Shown: positions 50,615 through 60,278, numbered from the stretch's first letter. The stretch is DNA of 64,000 nucleotides from Massilia putida (GCF_001941825.1 NZ_CP019038.1:6572001-6636000); one strand, 5' to 3'. The notes: generated from the letters alone by a model not told the origin. A program made the numbers and translations.

Positions 50615-53600
50615 ATGAAGCAACACTGGATTCGCGCCGCACGGCGCAGGGCACCCTATTGCCGCGAGATTTACGCATTGACGATCCTGGCCGGCCTCGT
50701 GTCGAACGCCTGGTCGCAGGACAGCACGCCGGCCGCGAGCGGCCAGCAGACGGCCGCCCCGACCGTCACCGTCACCGGCTTCCGCAGCTCGCTGGCGTTG
50801 TCCGCCAACGAGAAGCGCGAGAACAACGGCTTGACCGACACCGTGTTCTCGGAGGACATCGGTAAATTCCCCGACCCGAACATCGCCGACGCCTTGTCGC
50901 GCGTGCCGGGCGTCACCGTGACGCGCGCGTCCATCGACGGCGAGGGCATGAACATCTCGATCCGCGGCATGGGGCCGGCGTTCACGCGGGTGCTGCTGAA
51001 CGGCGCGCCGATGGCGTCGGCGTCGGCCGGCAGTTGGGGCGGCAACATCAGCGCGAACCGCGAAGTGGACATGGACTTCCTGCCGTCGGAACTGTTCCGC
51101 AGCGCGACCGTGTACAAGAGCCAGCGCGCCGACATCGTCGAAGGCGGCGTGGCCGGCACGGTGGACATGCGCAGCGTGCGCCCGTTCGACAAGGCCGGCT
51201 TCCGCTCGGCGTTCACGGCGAGCGGCAATTACCGCGACAAGGACGGCAAGTGGGGCAACACCGGCTCGGGCCTCGTCAGCAACACGTGGAACACCCGGTT
51301 CGGCAAGGTCGGCGCGCTGGCCGGTTTCGCGTGGGGGAACACGAAATACCACACGGACGTGTTCCAGACGGTCGACATGAGGACCGTCCGCCTGAACGCG
51401 AACCAGCGCAACGCGTCCGATCCTGCCTCGCTCCCGGGCGATTACTTCAACAGCCCGGCGACGGTGCCGTCCGGGATTCCGCTGTCCGTGCTGCCGGCCT
51501 ATGCGCAAGCGCTGCTCAAGCCGGGCGCCGCGATCGACCGCAACATGCTGCTGGCGCTGAATCCGGGCGCCACGCTCCAGCAGATCGACAACGGCCTGAT
51601 GGGCCGCCTGCCGCGCTATCTCGTCTACGACGGCGAGCGCCGCCGCCGCGGCGAGGTGCTGAGCTTCCAGTGGCAGCCGAACGACCAGTGGGACGTCTAC
51701 CTCGATACCCTGTTCGCCCAGAAGGGCAACAAGATGACGCAGGAAGATATGAACGTGGGGATGCGCGCCAACACGCCGATCCCCATCGGCATGCAGTTCG
51801 ACCGCAGCGATTGCTCGGCCTATTGCACGATCACGGGCGCGACGCTGGCCAACACGTTCTGGTCGCTCGAGTTCCGTCCCATGAAGGAGAACACGCACTT
51901 CCGCAGCATCAATCCGGGCTTCGAGTTCCGCCCGACGGAGAAGCTGACGATCGACGGCCACGTCAACTACACGGACAGCGAGTTCTATCGCGACATGCCG
52001 ACCGTGCTGGTGGCGACGACGTCGCCGTCGTCCGTCGTCAACTACAGCAATACGAGCCCCGGCAAGATCCCGGTCATGACGGGCAATATCGACATCAATG
52101 ACCCAAGCGCGTTCGGCTGGTATCAGGCGGGGCAGGGCTTGTCCGGCCTGCGCACGGACTTGTACCAGCGCCGCAACACGACCAAGGGCTCGCGCCTGAA
52201 CCTCAACTGGGGCGACGATGCGTTCGCCATCAAGGCCGGAGGCTCGCTCGACGACGTCACGCGCCGCTACACGGACTACAACAATGCCGACGCATGGATG
52301 AACCGCACTTGCGGCAACAACGTCAGCTATCCGTTCTATGCGCCGAACACCTCGCTGCAAGGAACCTGCGACGGACGCTTCCAACCGGGACCGGTCGCCG
52401 CGACCGCGTATCCGGGCTATGGCACGGGCACGACGGCGGGCCAGACGGCCCCGCTGACGTATCTCGGGTCCGTCGTGACCAATGCCGACCTGGCGAAGTA
52501 CCTGCACGCGAGCGACCACGGTTTCATCACGGTCGACTGGGACAAGTTTGCGAAAGACACGAACTACCAATACTTCCGCGACCACATCACGGACGTGCCG
52601 ACGACCAACGGCGGCTACCTGCGCGAAAAAGTGAAGGCGTTCTATGTCGAGACGAACGGCAAGGCCTCCGTGTTCGACCATACGTTGCGCTACAACGCGG
52701 GCGTGCGCTACGCGCAGACGGAGCAGACGATCGGCGCGCCGCAGAGCGTGGCGGATCCACGCAACGCCGCGCAGGGCCTGGGCAACGGCGGCCGCTATCC
52801 GAACCAGCAGACCTGGGCGTACGAGACGACGAAGTACCACAACATCCTCCCGTCGTTCACCGTGTCGTACAACATCCTGCGCGACCTGATCGCGCGCGTA
52901 TCCGGCTCGAAGTCGATGACCCGCGCCAATCCGGCCGACCTGCACCAGACCCAGTTGTCGATCGGCGACCAGGGCGTGAACCAGGGCAGCGTGTCGAACC
53001 CGGACCTCAAGCCGTTTAAGGCGAACAACCTCGACCTCGGCCTGGAATGGTATTTCAGCCGCGAGGGCTATGTGGCGCTGTCCGGCTTCGCCAAGGACAT
53101 CGTGAGCCGTCCGGGATTCCGCATCAACGACTACACGCTGTCGCAGCTCGACAAGATCTACGGCACGGTGGGCCTGACGAGCGCGCAGCAGGCGGCGGTC
53201 GACGCGGCCGGCGGGCGCGACCTGAAGCACGTGCTGATCACGGAGCCCTACAACATCGACACGAAGCTCAAGGTGCGCGGCCTGGAATTCACGTGGCAGC
53301 AGCCGCTCGACATGTTGCCCGTCAAGGGGTTCGGCTTCACGGGTAACCTCACGTACACCAGGCAGAAGGATGACGTGGCGGGATCGCCGCCGGTCGCGGG
53401 CGTACCGGAGCGGACCAACAACCTGACGGTCTATTACGAGCGCAATGGCTTGAACCTGCGGGTGTCGCGCCAGTACACGTCGAGCCTGATCAGCAACACG
53501 ACCACCGGTCTGGCCACGTGGGCGTATGCATACTCGACGTCGCGCTCGCAGGTGGACATGTCGGCCGGCCTGAACCTGCAGAAGCTGTTCGGCTTCCGCT

Positions 53601-53737
53601 ACAACACGGAGGTCACGCTGAGCGTCTGGAACCTGAACAACGCGAAGAGCCAGAACTACACGCAGTTCACCAACGCGATCTTCGACGAGAACGCGCCGGG
53701 CCGCAGCTACACCATGTCGCTGCGCACGGCGTTCTAG
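50615..53737 (+). CDS. TonB-dependent outer-membrane receptor (carbohydrate type), second copy
   Basis: The 1040-residue receptor has a signal peptide (about 1-35), the TonB-box-like VTVTGFRSSLAL, the plug (about 70-180) with IGKFPDPNIADALSRVPGVTV and IRGMGPAFTRVLLNGAPM, and a barrel ending in MSLRTAF. It belongs to the same family as the receptor at 44055 but is clearly different in the barrel, so it probably takes a different ligand. The ATG at 50615 follows GAGAGGAGACAA. It is followed by a strong terminator and a convergent GH43 gene. Confidence 0.93.
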   Translation: MKQHWIRAARRRAPYCREIYALTILAGLVSNAWSQDSTPAASGQQTAAPTVTVTGFRSSLALSANEKRENNGLTDTVFSEDIGKFPDPNIADALSRVPGVTVTRASIDGEGMNISIRGMGPAFTRVLLNGAPMASASAGSWGGNISANREVDMDFLPSELFRSATVYKSQRADIVEGGVAGTVDMRSVRPFDKAGFRSAFTASGNYRDKDGKWGNTGSGLVSNTWNTRFGKVGALAGFAWGNTKYHTDVFQTVDMRTVRLNANQRNASDPASLPGDYFNSPATVPSGIPLSVLPAYAQALLKPGAAIDRNMLLALNPGATLQQIDNGLMGRLPRYLVYDGERRRRGEVLSFQWQPNDQWDVYLDTLFAQKGNKMTQEDMNVGMRANTPIPIGMQFDRSDCSAYCTITGATLANTFWSLEFRPMKENTHFRSINPGFEFRPTEKLTIDGHVNYTDSEFYRDMPTVLVATTSPSSVVNYSNTSPGKIPVMTGNIDINDPSAFGWYQAGQGLSGLRTDLYQRRNTTKGSRLNLNWGDDAFAIKAGGSLDDVTRRYTDYNNADAWMNRTCGNNVSYPFYAPNTSLQGTCDGRFQPGPVAATAYPGYGTGTTAGQTAPLTYLGSVVTNADLAKYLHASDHGFITVDWDKFAKDTNYQYFRDHITDVPTTNGGYLREKVKAFYVETNGKASVFDHTLRYNAGVRYAQTEQTIGAPQSVADPRNAAQGLGNGGRYPNQQTWAYETTKYHNILPSFTVSYNILRDLIARVSGSKSMTRANPADLHQTQLSIGDQGVNQGSVSNPDLKPFKANNLDLGLEWYFSREGYVALSGFAKDIVSRPGFRINDYTLSQLDKIYGTVGLTSAQQAAVDAAGGRDLKHVLITEPYNIDTKLKVRGLEFTWQQPLDMLPVKGFGFTGNLTYTRQKDDVAGSPPVAGVPERTNNLTVYYERNGLNLRVSRQYTSSLISNTTTGLATWAYAYSTSRSQVDMSAGLNLQKLFGFRYNTEVTLSVWNLNNAKSQNYTQFTNAIFDENAPGRSYTMSLRTAF

Positions 53738-53749
53738 CTTTGCGTCTCC

Positions 53750-53773
53750 CCGGGCCGTCTGCCGACGGCCCGG
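53750..53773 (+). terminator. First hairpin after the second TonB receptor
   Basis: CCGGGCCGTC/GACGGCCCGG forms a 10-base stem with a 4-base loop, 13 bases after the stop. It lacks a clear T-run and is followed by a second hairpin with one. Confidence 0.7.
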
Positions 53774-53781
53774 CGTTTATT

Positions 53782-53811
53782 GAGCGGTCGTGGCGACCGC
53801 TCCTTTTTTTT
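53782..53811 (+). terminator. Rho-independent terminator of the second TonB receptor
   Basis: GAGCGGTCG/CGACCGCTC forms a 9-base stem with a 3-base loop followed by an eight-T run. It ends 6 bases before the stop codon of the convergent GH43 gene. Confidence 0.92.
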
Positions 53812-53816
53812 CGAGC

Positions 53817-55868
53817 CTACCAGGTGAACCGCACGCCGTCGCTGCCGTCCGGCAGCGGCCCCGGACTGTCCGCGCGCAGCGCATGCGTGGCCGGGTCGAT
53901 GCGCAGGAAGCGGTTCGTCGCGAGCGACATCAGCACGAGTTCCCCCGTCGGCGTCTCGATCCACTGGAAGCTTTCGCCAAGCCCCGGCCGGCCCTTGCGC
54001 AGCGCGACGCCGCCCTTCGCATCCACGCTCACCCAGGCCGCACCGGACTGCAGCGCGACGCGGCCGAGCCCCATGTCCTTGACGGCCACCGGCGCGCGCT
54101 GGAGCGCGATGCCCGTCTTCCATTCTTTCAGCCGGATGCGCTGGCCGTACGGTATTGCGCGCGTCAATCCGTGCGGATCCGGCTGGTAGACGTCGATGCT
54201 GTCGAAGTCCGCATGGCCGCCCGGTTTGCCTCCCTGGTTGTAGTTGAAGAGGGCGTAGCGCACGCCCTGGAATGTCGTCAATTGGAACACCATCGTGAAC
54301 GGTTCGCCGATGGGCGTGTATTCCTTCCCGTCGGTCGACCAACTGAAGCGCGCCTGCTCCGTGAGGAAGTCGCAGTCCGCGCGCAGCATCACGCGCGTGG
54401 CACCAGGCGGCAGCGGCACGCGCACGGTGCTTGCCCGCGCCTGGTCGTACAGCGCGAGCAGCAAGCCGCCTACAGTCTTTTCCACGCCCAGCGTCGCGTA
54501 CGGGAGGTTCAGCAGGGCGAGGCCGGCGACGTCGCCGTCCGCGAGGCCGGATGCGTCCAGCGTCACCGTGGGCGACGAGCGCGGGCCGATGGCGCGCTGC
54601 GTGAGGCTGTTGCGCGCCTGCCAGAACGACGTGGCCGGCAACGCGTGCAGGCGCAGGAAGCCGGGGCGTTCCGTCAGCGACCACTGGCCGTCGACCGGCA
54701 CGTGGTTCCACTGCCAGACCGGTTGCAGCTTTGTTCCCGAGAAGTCGTCGCTGCGTGCGTACGGGACCATGATCGCGGAGGGCGCGGCCGTCTTCGGTTT
54801 GACCCACGTGCGCGGGTTGCGTCCCAGGTTGCCGGGCAGGCCGAAGTAGGGCCAGCCGTCCTTCCAGGTGATCGGCGCTAGGCTCAGCAAGCGGCCGACC
54901 GAATTGAAGTCCTGCATCGAGAAGCCCCACCATTCGCCGGCCGGCGTCAGCACGATGCCGCCCTGGTGCAGCGAGTCGGCGTTGCGCGCGGACGGGTCGG
55001 GCGGCACGATGGCGGTGGGCGTCTTGTTGTCCTTGAGGCGATAGCCCTGGGCCATGCCGAAGTCTTCGTCGCGGCTGATGGCCTGGTTCACTTCGTACGG
55101 ACCGTCCACCTTGTCCGCGCGCGCGGCCGGCATGCGGAAACCGCCGGCGTAGTTGGCGGAGAGGATGTAGTACTTCCCGTGGATCTTGTAAATGTGCGCG
55201 CCTTCGCCCATGCCGGCGTCCTGCGCGAACAAGACCTTCTCGGTGCCGGGCACGATGTCCGTCAGGTCGTCCGTCAACTGCGCGATGCGCGTGCGCTGGT
55301 GGTCCCACACGACCCAGGACTTCCCGTCGTCGTCGAACAGGACGGACAGGTCGTGCAGGCTGCGTTTCATCTCGCGCCGCGTCCAGGGCCCGCGCGGATC
55401 GGTGGCCGTGAAGATCTGCGTGGCGCGGCCGTTCACGTTGCTGAAGATGTAGAACGTGCCGTTCCGGTAGCGCAGGCTCGGCGCCCAGATGCCCTGGCCA
55501 TAGATGCTCTTGCCGTCTTCCAGGCGGTAGGCGGGGCCGAAGTCGAGCTTGTCGACGGCGTAGCCGAGGAATTCCCAGTTCACGAGGTCGCGCGAGCGCA
55601 GGATGGGCAGGCCGGGCATCGCGTGCATCGTCGTGCCGGTGAGATAAAACCAGTCGTCCACGCGGATCAGGTCGGGGTCGGAGAACTCATCGTAGAACAG
55701 TGGATTCGTGAAGGTGCCGTTGCCGTTGTCGGGCGTCCAGGTGGTCGTCGACAGGCCGGCGGCGGGGCGCGGTTCCTGTTGCGCGCCCGCGTTCATGCAG
55801 GCGAGGGCGGCGCAGGCGGCAAGCGCCGCGACGGCGAGGCGCGGCGGGCGGGGGCGGTGTGGGGTCAT
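53817..55868 (-). CDS. Exported GH43 protein with C-terminal beta-sandwich and trefoil-like domain
   Basis: The 683-residue protein has a signal peptide (about 1-30, ending NAGAQQ). The GH43 propeller (about 42-330) has an early base motif in DEFSDPDLIRV, a pKa Asp in SLHDLSVLFDDDGKSWVVW and an acid Glu in GMGEGAHIYKI, consistent with beta-xylosidases or arabinofuranosidases. A second beta-sandwich (about 350-560) looks like the GH43 C-terminal domain found in xylosidases. The last 90 residues (about 590-683, with GLGRVALQSGAAWVSVDAKG) may form a fascin-like trefoil, which is unusual. I chose the ATG at 55868, the start of the signal peptide. Confidence 0.9.
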   Translation of the reverse strand: MTPHRPRPPRLAVAALAACAALACMNAGAQQEPRPAAGLSTTTWTPDNGNGTFTNPLFYDEFSDPDLIRVDDWFYLTGTTMHAMPGLPILRSRDLVNWEFLGYAVDKLDFGPAYRLEDGKSIYGQGIWAPSLRYRNGTFYIFSNVNGRATQIFTATDPRGPWTRREMKRSLHDLSVLFDDDGKSWVVWDHQRTRIAQLTDDLTDIVPGTEKVLFAQDAGMGEGAHIYKIHGKYYILSANYAGGFRMPAARADKVDGPYEVNQAISRDEDFGMAQGYRLKDNKTPTAIVPPDPSARNADSLHQGGIVLTPAGEWWGFSMQDFNSVGRLLSLAPITWKDGWPYFGLPGNLGRNPRTWVKPKTAAPSAIMVPYARSDDFSGTKLQPVWQWNHVPVDGQWSLTERPGFLRLHALPATSFWQARNSLTQRAIGPRSSPTVTLDASGLADGDVAGLALLNLPYATLGVEKTVGGLLLALYDQARASTVRVPLPPGATRVMLRADCDFLTEQARFSWSTDGKEYTPIGEPFTMVFQLTTFQGVRYALFNYNQGGKPGGHADFDSIDVYQPDPHGLTRAIPYGQRIRLKEWKTGIALQRAPVAVKDMGLGRVALQSGAAWVSVDAKGGVALRKGRPGLGESFQWIETPTGELVLMSLATNRFLRIDPATHALRADSPGPLPDGSDGVRFTW

Positions 55869-55914
55869 GTGAGGTCCGGTGGCATGCTGGCGATCCGGCA
55901 ATGTAGGGCATATG

Positions 55915-55928
55915 TGGTAGCGCTGTCA
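55915..55928 (+). promoter_or_regulatory. Candidate xylan-type operator (TGGTAGCGCTGTCA)
   Basis: The 14-mer differs at two positions from the TGGTAGCGCTAACA xyl-box recalled from Xanthomonas, and on the other strand reads TGACAGCGCTACCA. It lies 46 bases before the GH43 start, where a regulator would block or assist transcription. It resembles the site at 18682-18695. Confidence 0.55.
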
Positions 55929-56111
55929 AAATGGCACGGCGCCGTCGGCCGTCACCGGGCGCGCCGCGGGATCAACATGCAAACCCTTGTAATGTAAGGG
56001 ATTTTCTTCGGTACGCGGCGCAACGGCGGTGTCTGTGGGCAAAATATTGCAACTAACCGACGCATGCGATATCGAACCCGGTATCGGTCGCCACGAAAAA
56101 GTCATCGCGGA

Positions 56112-56987
56112 TCAATGCTGGGCGGGCGGAACGGATTGCTCGGCGAGCGACTGCAGCGCCGCCGTCGCCCCGGCCGGCGTCGCACCTGGCGGCAACGCCG
56201 CGCGCACGGGACGGCTGTGCAGGTTGGTGGACGCGGGCACGTCGTCCGCCGGACCCGGCGCCGGGTCCCACTCGGGCGCCGGAATGGCGTCGAACACGGT
56301 CTTCAATTGCTGGCCCCAGCTGCTGCGCAGCCGCTGGAAGTACGCGTTGTGCTCGTCGACGGTAACGAAGCGCGTGACCGCCAGGCTGCCGTCCTCGTAC
56401 ACGAGCATGTCGAGCGGCAGCCCGACGGAGATGTTCGAGCGCAAGGTCGAATCCATCGAGATCAGCGCGCATTTGGCCGCGTCGTCGAGCGATGTGCGCG
56501 GGGTGACCACGCGATCGATGATCGGCTTGCCGTACTTCGCTTCGCCGATCTGGAAATACGGGTTTTCGTCGTGCGACTCGATGAAGTTGCCGGCCGAGTA
56601 GACGTAGAACAGGCGGCAGCGTTCGCCCCGGACCTGGCCGCCGAACACGATGCTGATGTTGAAGTCGACGCCGTGTTCCGCCAGTTTGCCGGCCTCCTGG
56701 CGGTGGACCGTGCGCACAGCCTCGCCGACGATGCGCGCGGCCTCGTACATGTCCGGCGCGTTCCAGACCGTCGCGCCGTCGGCGCCCACGTAGCCGGACA
56801 CGATCTGGCGCACGGCCTGCGAGATCGACAGGTTCCCGGCGGTCATCATGACCATCAGCCGGTCGCCCGGATTCTCGAAGACGGTCAGCTTGCGGAAGGT
56901 GCCGACCTGGTCGACGCCCGCATTCGTGCGCGAATCGGCCAGGAACACGAGGCCGGCGTCGAGGCGCATGCCCACACAATAAGTCAT
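56112..56987 (-). CDS. Proteasome-type peptidase Anbu (betaproteobacterial proteasome homologue)
   Basis: The 291-residue protein is a proteasome-fold N-terminal nucleophile hydrolase of the Anbu family. After removal of the initiator Met, Thr would be the N-terminal nucleophile (MTYCVGM). The ADSRTNAGVDQVGTFRKL stretch supplies the usual Asp and Lys. The C-terminal third has the Anbu signature NPYFQIGEAKYGKPIIDR and a Pro-rich tail. Anbu occurs next to transglutaminase, alpha-E and ATP-grasp genes in many proteobacteria, as here. The cluster's substrate is unknown. The gene is last on the minus strand, after a 55-base gap. Confidence 0.93.
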   Translation of the reverse strand: MTYCVGMRLDAGLVFLADSRTNAGVDQVGTFRKLTVFENPGDRLMVMMTAGNLSISQAVRQIVSGYVGADGATVWNAPDMYEAARIVGEAVRTVHRQEAGKLAEHGVDFNISIVFGGQVRGERCRLFYVYSAGNFIESHDENPYFQIGEAKYGKPIIDRVVTPRTSLDDAAKCALISMDSTLRSNISVGLPLDMLVYEDGSLAVTRFVTVDEHNAYFQRLRSSWGQQLKTVFDAIPAPEWDPAPGPADDVPASTNLHSRPVRAALPPGATPAGATAALQSLAEQSVPPAQH

Positions 56988-57042
56988 CGACGATATCCGT
57001 TGCGGTTCAGGAAATGGGCCATTCTACATCCATGCGACCCGT

Positions 57043-57855
57043 TCACTGGACGGGAACGATCTTCGCCTCGACCCGCATGACCTCGTCGCCCCCGCCGCGC
57101 CGCATGCCGCGCACGGGGGCGGCCGATTCATAGTCGCGTCCGATCGCGAGGCGGCAGTACCCGTCGGTCATCAGCCGGGCATGCGTCACGTCGATGCTGA
57201 CCCAGCCCGTGAAGTCGGGATCCTCGACCCACGCGTCGACCCAGGCGTGGCTGGCCGCGTGGCCCGTCGAGCCGGGGTCGATGTAGCCGGACACGTAGCG
57301 CGCCGGTACCCCGTGCGCATGGCAGCACGCGAGGAAGACGTGGGCGTGGTCCTGGCAGACGCCGGCGCCGAGCAGCAATGCCTCGGCGGCCGTGGTGGCG
57401 ACGTTCGTGGCACCCGTTTGGTACGCGACCGCACCTTGGATGTGCGCGGCCAGCCCCAGCAGGTTGGCCGTGCAGACGGGGTTGCCCAAGGCCGGCAGCG
57501 ATGCCGCCGCGACGTCGGCGAGCAGCGCCGTCGGCCGGGTCAGGCTTGTCGGCACCGTGAAGATCAGCGGCGGCAGGTTGTCGTGCGCGCGCAGGCGCCC
57601 GCCGGGCAGCGGCACCGTCGCGACGATGCCCTCGACGACGATGCGGACAACGTCGTGCGGCGCGTTCAGCGTGAGCATGTGCGAGGCGTTGCCGAAGGCG
57701 TCGACGTAGGCTTCGCAATGGCCCGGCGTCGAGATATGCCAGGACAGCACCTGCTGCTGCGGCTCGGCGCGCGGGGTGAGGTGCAGCTGCTCGATGCTGT
57801 AGGCCTGCGGCTGGGTGTAGCGGTACAGGGTTTCGTGGCGGATAGACAGGTGCAT
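57043..57855 (-). CDS. Transglutaminase-like cysteine protease of the Anbu cluster
   Basis: The 270-residue protein has an N-terminal beta domain with MHLSIRHETLYRYTQPQAYS and a transglutaminase-like domain with its triad visible: Cys in GAGVCQDHAHVFL, His in ASHAWVDAWV and Asp in WVSIDVTH. The N-terminal domain matches proteins that accompany alpha-E proteins. The ATG at 57855 lies one base from the alpha-E stop, so it is co-translated; the upstream 14 residues in frame are shadow. Its role with the ATP-grasp enzyme could be cutting or joining an isopeptide bond, which is inference. Confidence 0.92.
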   Translation of the reverse strand: MHLSIRHETLYRYTQPQAYSIEQLHLTPRAEPQQQVLSWHISTPGHCEAYVDAFGNASHMLTLNAPHDVVRIVVEGIVATVPLPGGRLRAHDNLPPLIFTVPTSLTRPTALLADVAAASLPALGNPVCTANLLGLAAHIQGAVAYQTGATNVATTAAEALLLGAGVCQDHAHVFLACCHAHGVPARYVSGYIDPGSTGHAASHAWVDAWVEDPDFTGWVSIDVTHARLMTDGYCRLAIGRDYESAAPVRGMRRGGGDEVMRVEAKIVPVQ

Positions 57856-57856
57856 G

Positions 57857-58807
57857 TCAGGCTCCCAGCGGAACGAGGAAATCGCGGCTGATGCCATTGC
57901 CCAGCGCGTAGATGTTTTCCATGAACTTGCCGAGCGTCTCGTCCATGCCGGCGGCCAGCACGTCCTCGATGCGCGCGAACTGCAGCTCGGCGTGCATCTT
58001 GCCCGCCAGCCGTTCGGTGCCGGCGGAGACGTCGTTGCGCACGGCTTTCAGGTTCGCGACCACCTGCTGCATGCAGGCGAGCAGGGAGCGCGGCATGTCG
58101 GCGCGCAGCATCAGCAGTTCCGCCACGCGCGCCGGCGTGATCGAATCGCGGTAGACCTTGCGGTAGATTTCGAAGCCCGCCACGGAGCGCAGCAGCGCCG
58201 CCCAGTAGTAGAACTCGCGCTGCGTGAGCACGTCGTGCGTGGCGCCGGCGCCCGCGCCGTGGTACTTCACGTCCAGCAGGCGCGCCGTGTTGTCCGCCCG
58301 CTCCAGGAAGGCGCCGAGGCGGATGAACACGAGGGCCTCGTCGTCCAGCATGGTGCCGAGCGTGACGCCGCGGGCCAGGTGGCAGCGGTGCTTGACCCAG
58401 TCGAAGAACTCGCCGGGGTCGGCGTCGAGGCTCACGCGCAGGCGGTCGCGCAATTCGATCCAGGTGGCGTTCTGCGTTTCCCACACCTCCGTCGTGAGCA
58501 CGCCGCGCACGGCCCGCGCATTCTCGCGCGCGGCCGTGAGGCACGACACGATCGACGACGGATTCGCCGGGTCGCACACCATGAACGCGAGCACGTTCTT
58601 CGCGTCGAGCGTGCCGTACGTGGCGTCGAACGCATCCTGCAGCTCGGAGATGCCGAGCATGGCCCGCCAGGCCTGCTCGGTGTCGACGGCGGACTGCGGC
58701 AGCATCGACGTTTGCATGGCCACGTCGAGCATGCGCGCCGTGTTCTCGGCGCGTTCGGTGTAGCGTGCCATCCAGTACAAGTGGTCTGCGGTGCGGCTCA
58801 GCATCAT
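57857..58807 (-). CDS. Alpha-E domain protein (DUF403)
   Basis: The 316-residue protein is almost wholly helical, starting MMLSRTADHLYWMARYTERAENTARML, with later repeats such as GAFLERADNTARLLDVKYH and the closing LGKFMENIYALGNGISRDFL. This pattern identifies the alpha-E family, always found with the ATP-grasp and transglutaminase genes. Its function is unknown, probably a partner or substrate-binding subunit. The first ATG at 58807 overlaps the ATP-grasp stop as ATGA. Confidence 0.93.
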   Translation of the reverse strand: MMLSRTADHLYWMARYTERAENTARMLDVAMQTSMLPQSAVDTEQAWRAMLGISELQDAFDATYGTLDAKNVLAFMVCDPANPSSIVSCLTAARENARAVRGVLTTEVWETQNATWIELRDRLRVSLDADPGEFFDWVKHRCHLARGVTLGTMLDDEALVFIRLGAFLERADNTARLLDVKYHGAGAGATHDVLTQREFYYWAALLRSVAGFEIYRKVYRDSITPARVAELLMLRADMPRSLLACMQQVVANLKAVRNDVSAGTERLAGKMHAELQFARIEDVLAAGMDETLGKFMENIYALGNGISRDFLVPLGA

Positions 58808-60219
58808 TCCTCCAGTATCCAGGTGTCCTTGGTACCGCCGCCCTGCGACGAATTCACCACCAGCGATCCCTCGCGCAGCGCCACGCGGGTGAGGCCTCCC
58901 GGGACCATGGCGATGGTCTTGCCCGACAGGACGAACGGGCGCAGGTCGATGTGGCGCGGCGCGATGCCGCTCTCGACATAGGTCGGACAGGCCGACAGGG
59001 CCAGCGTCGGCTGGGCGATGTAGCCGTCCGGGCGCGCGACGAGGCGGCGTCGGAAGTCCTCGATCTCCTGCTTTGACGCCGCGGGGCCGATCAGCATGCC
59101 GTAGCCGCCGGCGCCATGCACCTCCTTCACGACGAGCTGGTCGAGGTGCGCGAGCGTGTACGACAGGTCTTCCGGCCGCCGGCATTGCCAGGTCGGGACG
59201 TTGTTCAGGCGCGGTTCTTCCGACAGGTAGAAGCGGATCATGTCCGGCACGTACGGGTAGATCGATTTGTCGTCGGCGACGCCCGTGCCGATCGCGTTCG
59301 CCAGCGTCACCCGGCCCGCGCGGTACACGGACAAGAGGCCGGGCACCCCGAGCGTGGAATCGGCGCGGAAGGCGAGGGGATCGAGGTAGTCGTCGTCCAG
59401 CCGCCGGTAGATGACGTCCACGCGGCGCGGCCCGCGGATGGTGCGCATGTAGACCGCGTTCGCATCGACGAACAGGTCCTTGCCCTCGACCAGTTCGACG
59501 CCCATCTGCTGGGCGAGGAAGGCATGCTCGAAGTAGGCGGAGTTGTGCATCCCCGGCGTCATGACGACGATGGTCGGATCGAGCACGCCCGCCGGCGCGA
59601 CGGAACGCAGGTTCTCCAGCAGCATGTCGGGATAGTGCTCGACCGGCGCGATCCGGTGGCGGGCGAACAGTTCGGGGAACAGGCGCATCATCATCTTGCG
59701 GTCTTCGAGCATGTACGACACGCCCGACGGCACGCGCAGGTTGTCTTCGAGGACGTAGAACTCGCCCGCGCCGGCGCGCACGATGTCCACGCCCGCGATG
59801 TGCGCGTAGATGTCGGACGCGACGCTGATGCCCTGCATCTCGGGGCGGTACTGGGCGTTCTGGTAGATCTGCTGCGCGGGGATGATGCCGGCCCGGACGA
59901 TGTTCTGTTCATGGTAGATGTCGTGCACGAACATGTTCAGCGCCTGCACGCGCTGCGCGAGGCCCGCCTGCAGCGCCGCCCACTCGTGCGCGGGGATGAT
60001 GCGCGGGATCGTGTCGAAGGGGATCAGCCGCTCCGTGCCGGCGCCGTCGCCATACACGGCAAAGGTGATGCCGACGCGGCGGAACGTGAGGTCCGCCTCG
60101 GCGCGCTTGCGTTCGATCCGTTCGGGGGGCTGGTGCCGCAGCCAGGCGTCGAATGCGCGGTAGTGTTCGCGTACGGCGCCCGAGTCGCCTGCCGTCATCT
60201 CGTTGAAAAAGTGATTCAT
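58804..60219 (-). CDS. Circularly permuted ATP-grasp protein of the Anbu cluster
   Basis: The 471-residue protein is a circularly permuted ATP-grasp ligase (DUF404/DUF407). The early TFRRVGITFAVYGDG and FDTIPRIIPAHEW are typical of the family, as are YVLEDNLRVPSGVSYMLEDR, RRLDDDYLDPLAFRADSTLG, the glycine-rich VVKEVHGAGGYGMLIGP nucleotide site and DLRPFVLSG. Ligases of this kind join a carboxylate to an amine with ATP; the substrate could be a peptide or polyamine but is unknown here. The ATG at 60219 is the first gene of the cluster on the minus strand. Confidence 0.92.
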   Translation of the reverse strand: MNHFFNEMTAGDSGAVREHYRAFDAWLRHQPPERIERKRAEADLTFRRVGITFAVYGDGAGTERLIPFDTIPRIIPAHEWAALQAGLAQRVQALNMFVHDIYHEQNIVRAGIIPAQQIYQNAQYRPEMQGISVASDIYAHIAGVDIVRAGAGEFYVLEDNLRVPSGVSYMLEDRKMMMRLFPELFARHRIAPVEHYPDMLLENLRSVAPAGVLDPTIVVMTPGMHNSAYFEHAFLAQQMGVELVEGKDLFVDANAVYMRTIRGPRRVDVIYRRLDDDYLDPLAFRADSTLGVPGLLSVYRAGRVTLANAIGTGVADDKSIYPYVPDMIRFYLSEEPRLNNVPTWQCRRPEDLSYTLAHLDQLVVKEVHGAGGYGMLIGPAASKQEIEDFRRRLVARPDGYIAQPTLALSACPTYVESGIAPRHIDLRPFVLSGKTIAMVPGGLTRVALREGSLVVNSSQGGGTKDTWILEE

Positions 60220-60278
60220 GGCCGCCTTCCGTGAGTGTCGACAAGGAAGACGTATCAAGAAACGTGCCAGAGAAATCC

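Noticed and set aside
50558..53230. 890-codon open frame on the minus strand under the second TonB receptor
   Set aside because: It has the same composition and antisense position as the first shadow and no plausible domain.
44055..53737. SusC/SusD-type polysaccharide utilisation system
   Set aside because: The TonB receptors have no SusD partner and belong to the Xanthomonas/Caulobacter type, so the Bacteroidetes model does not apply.
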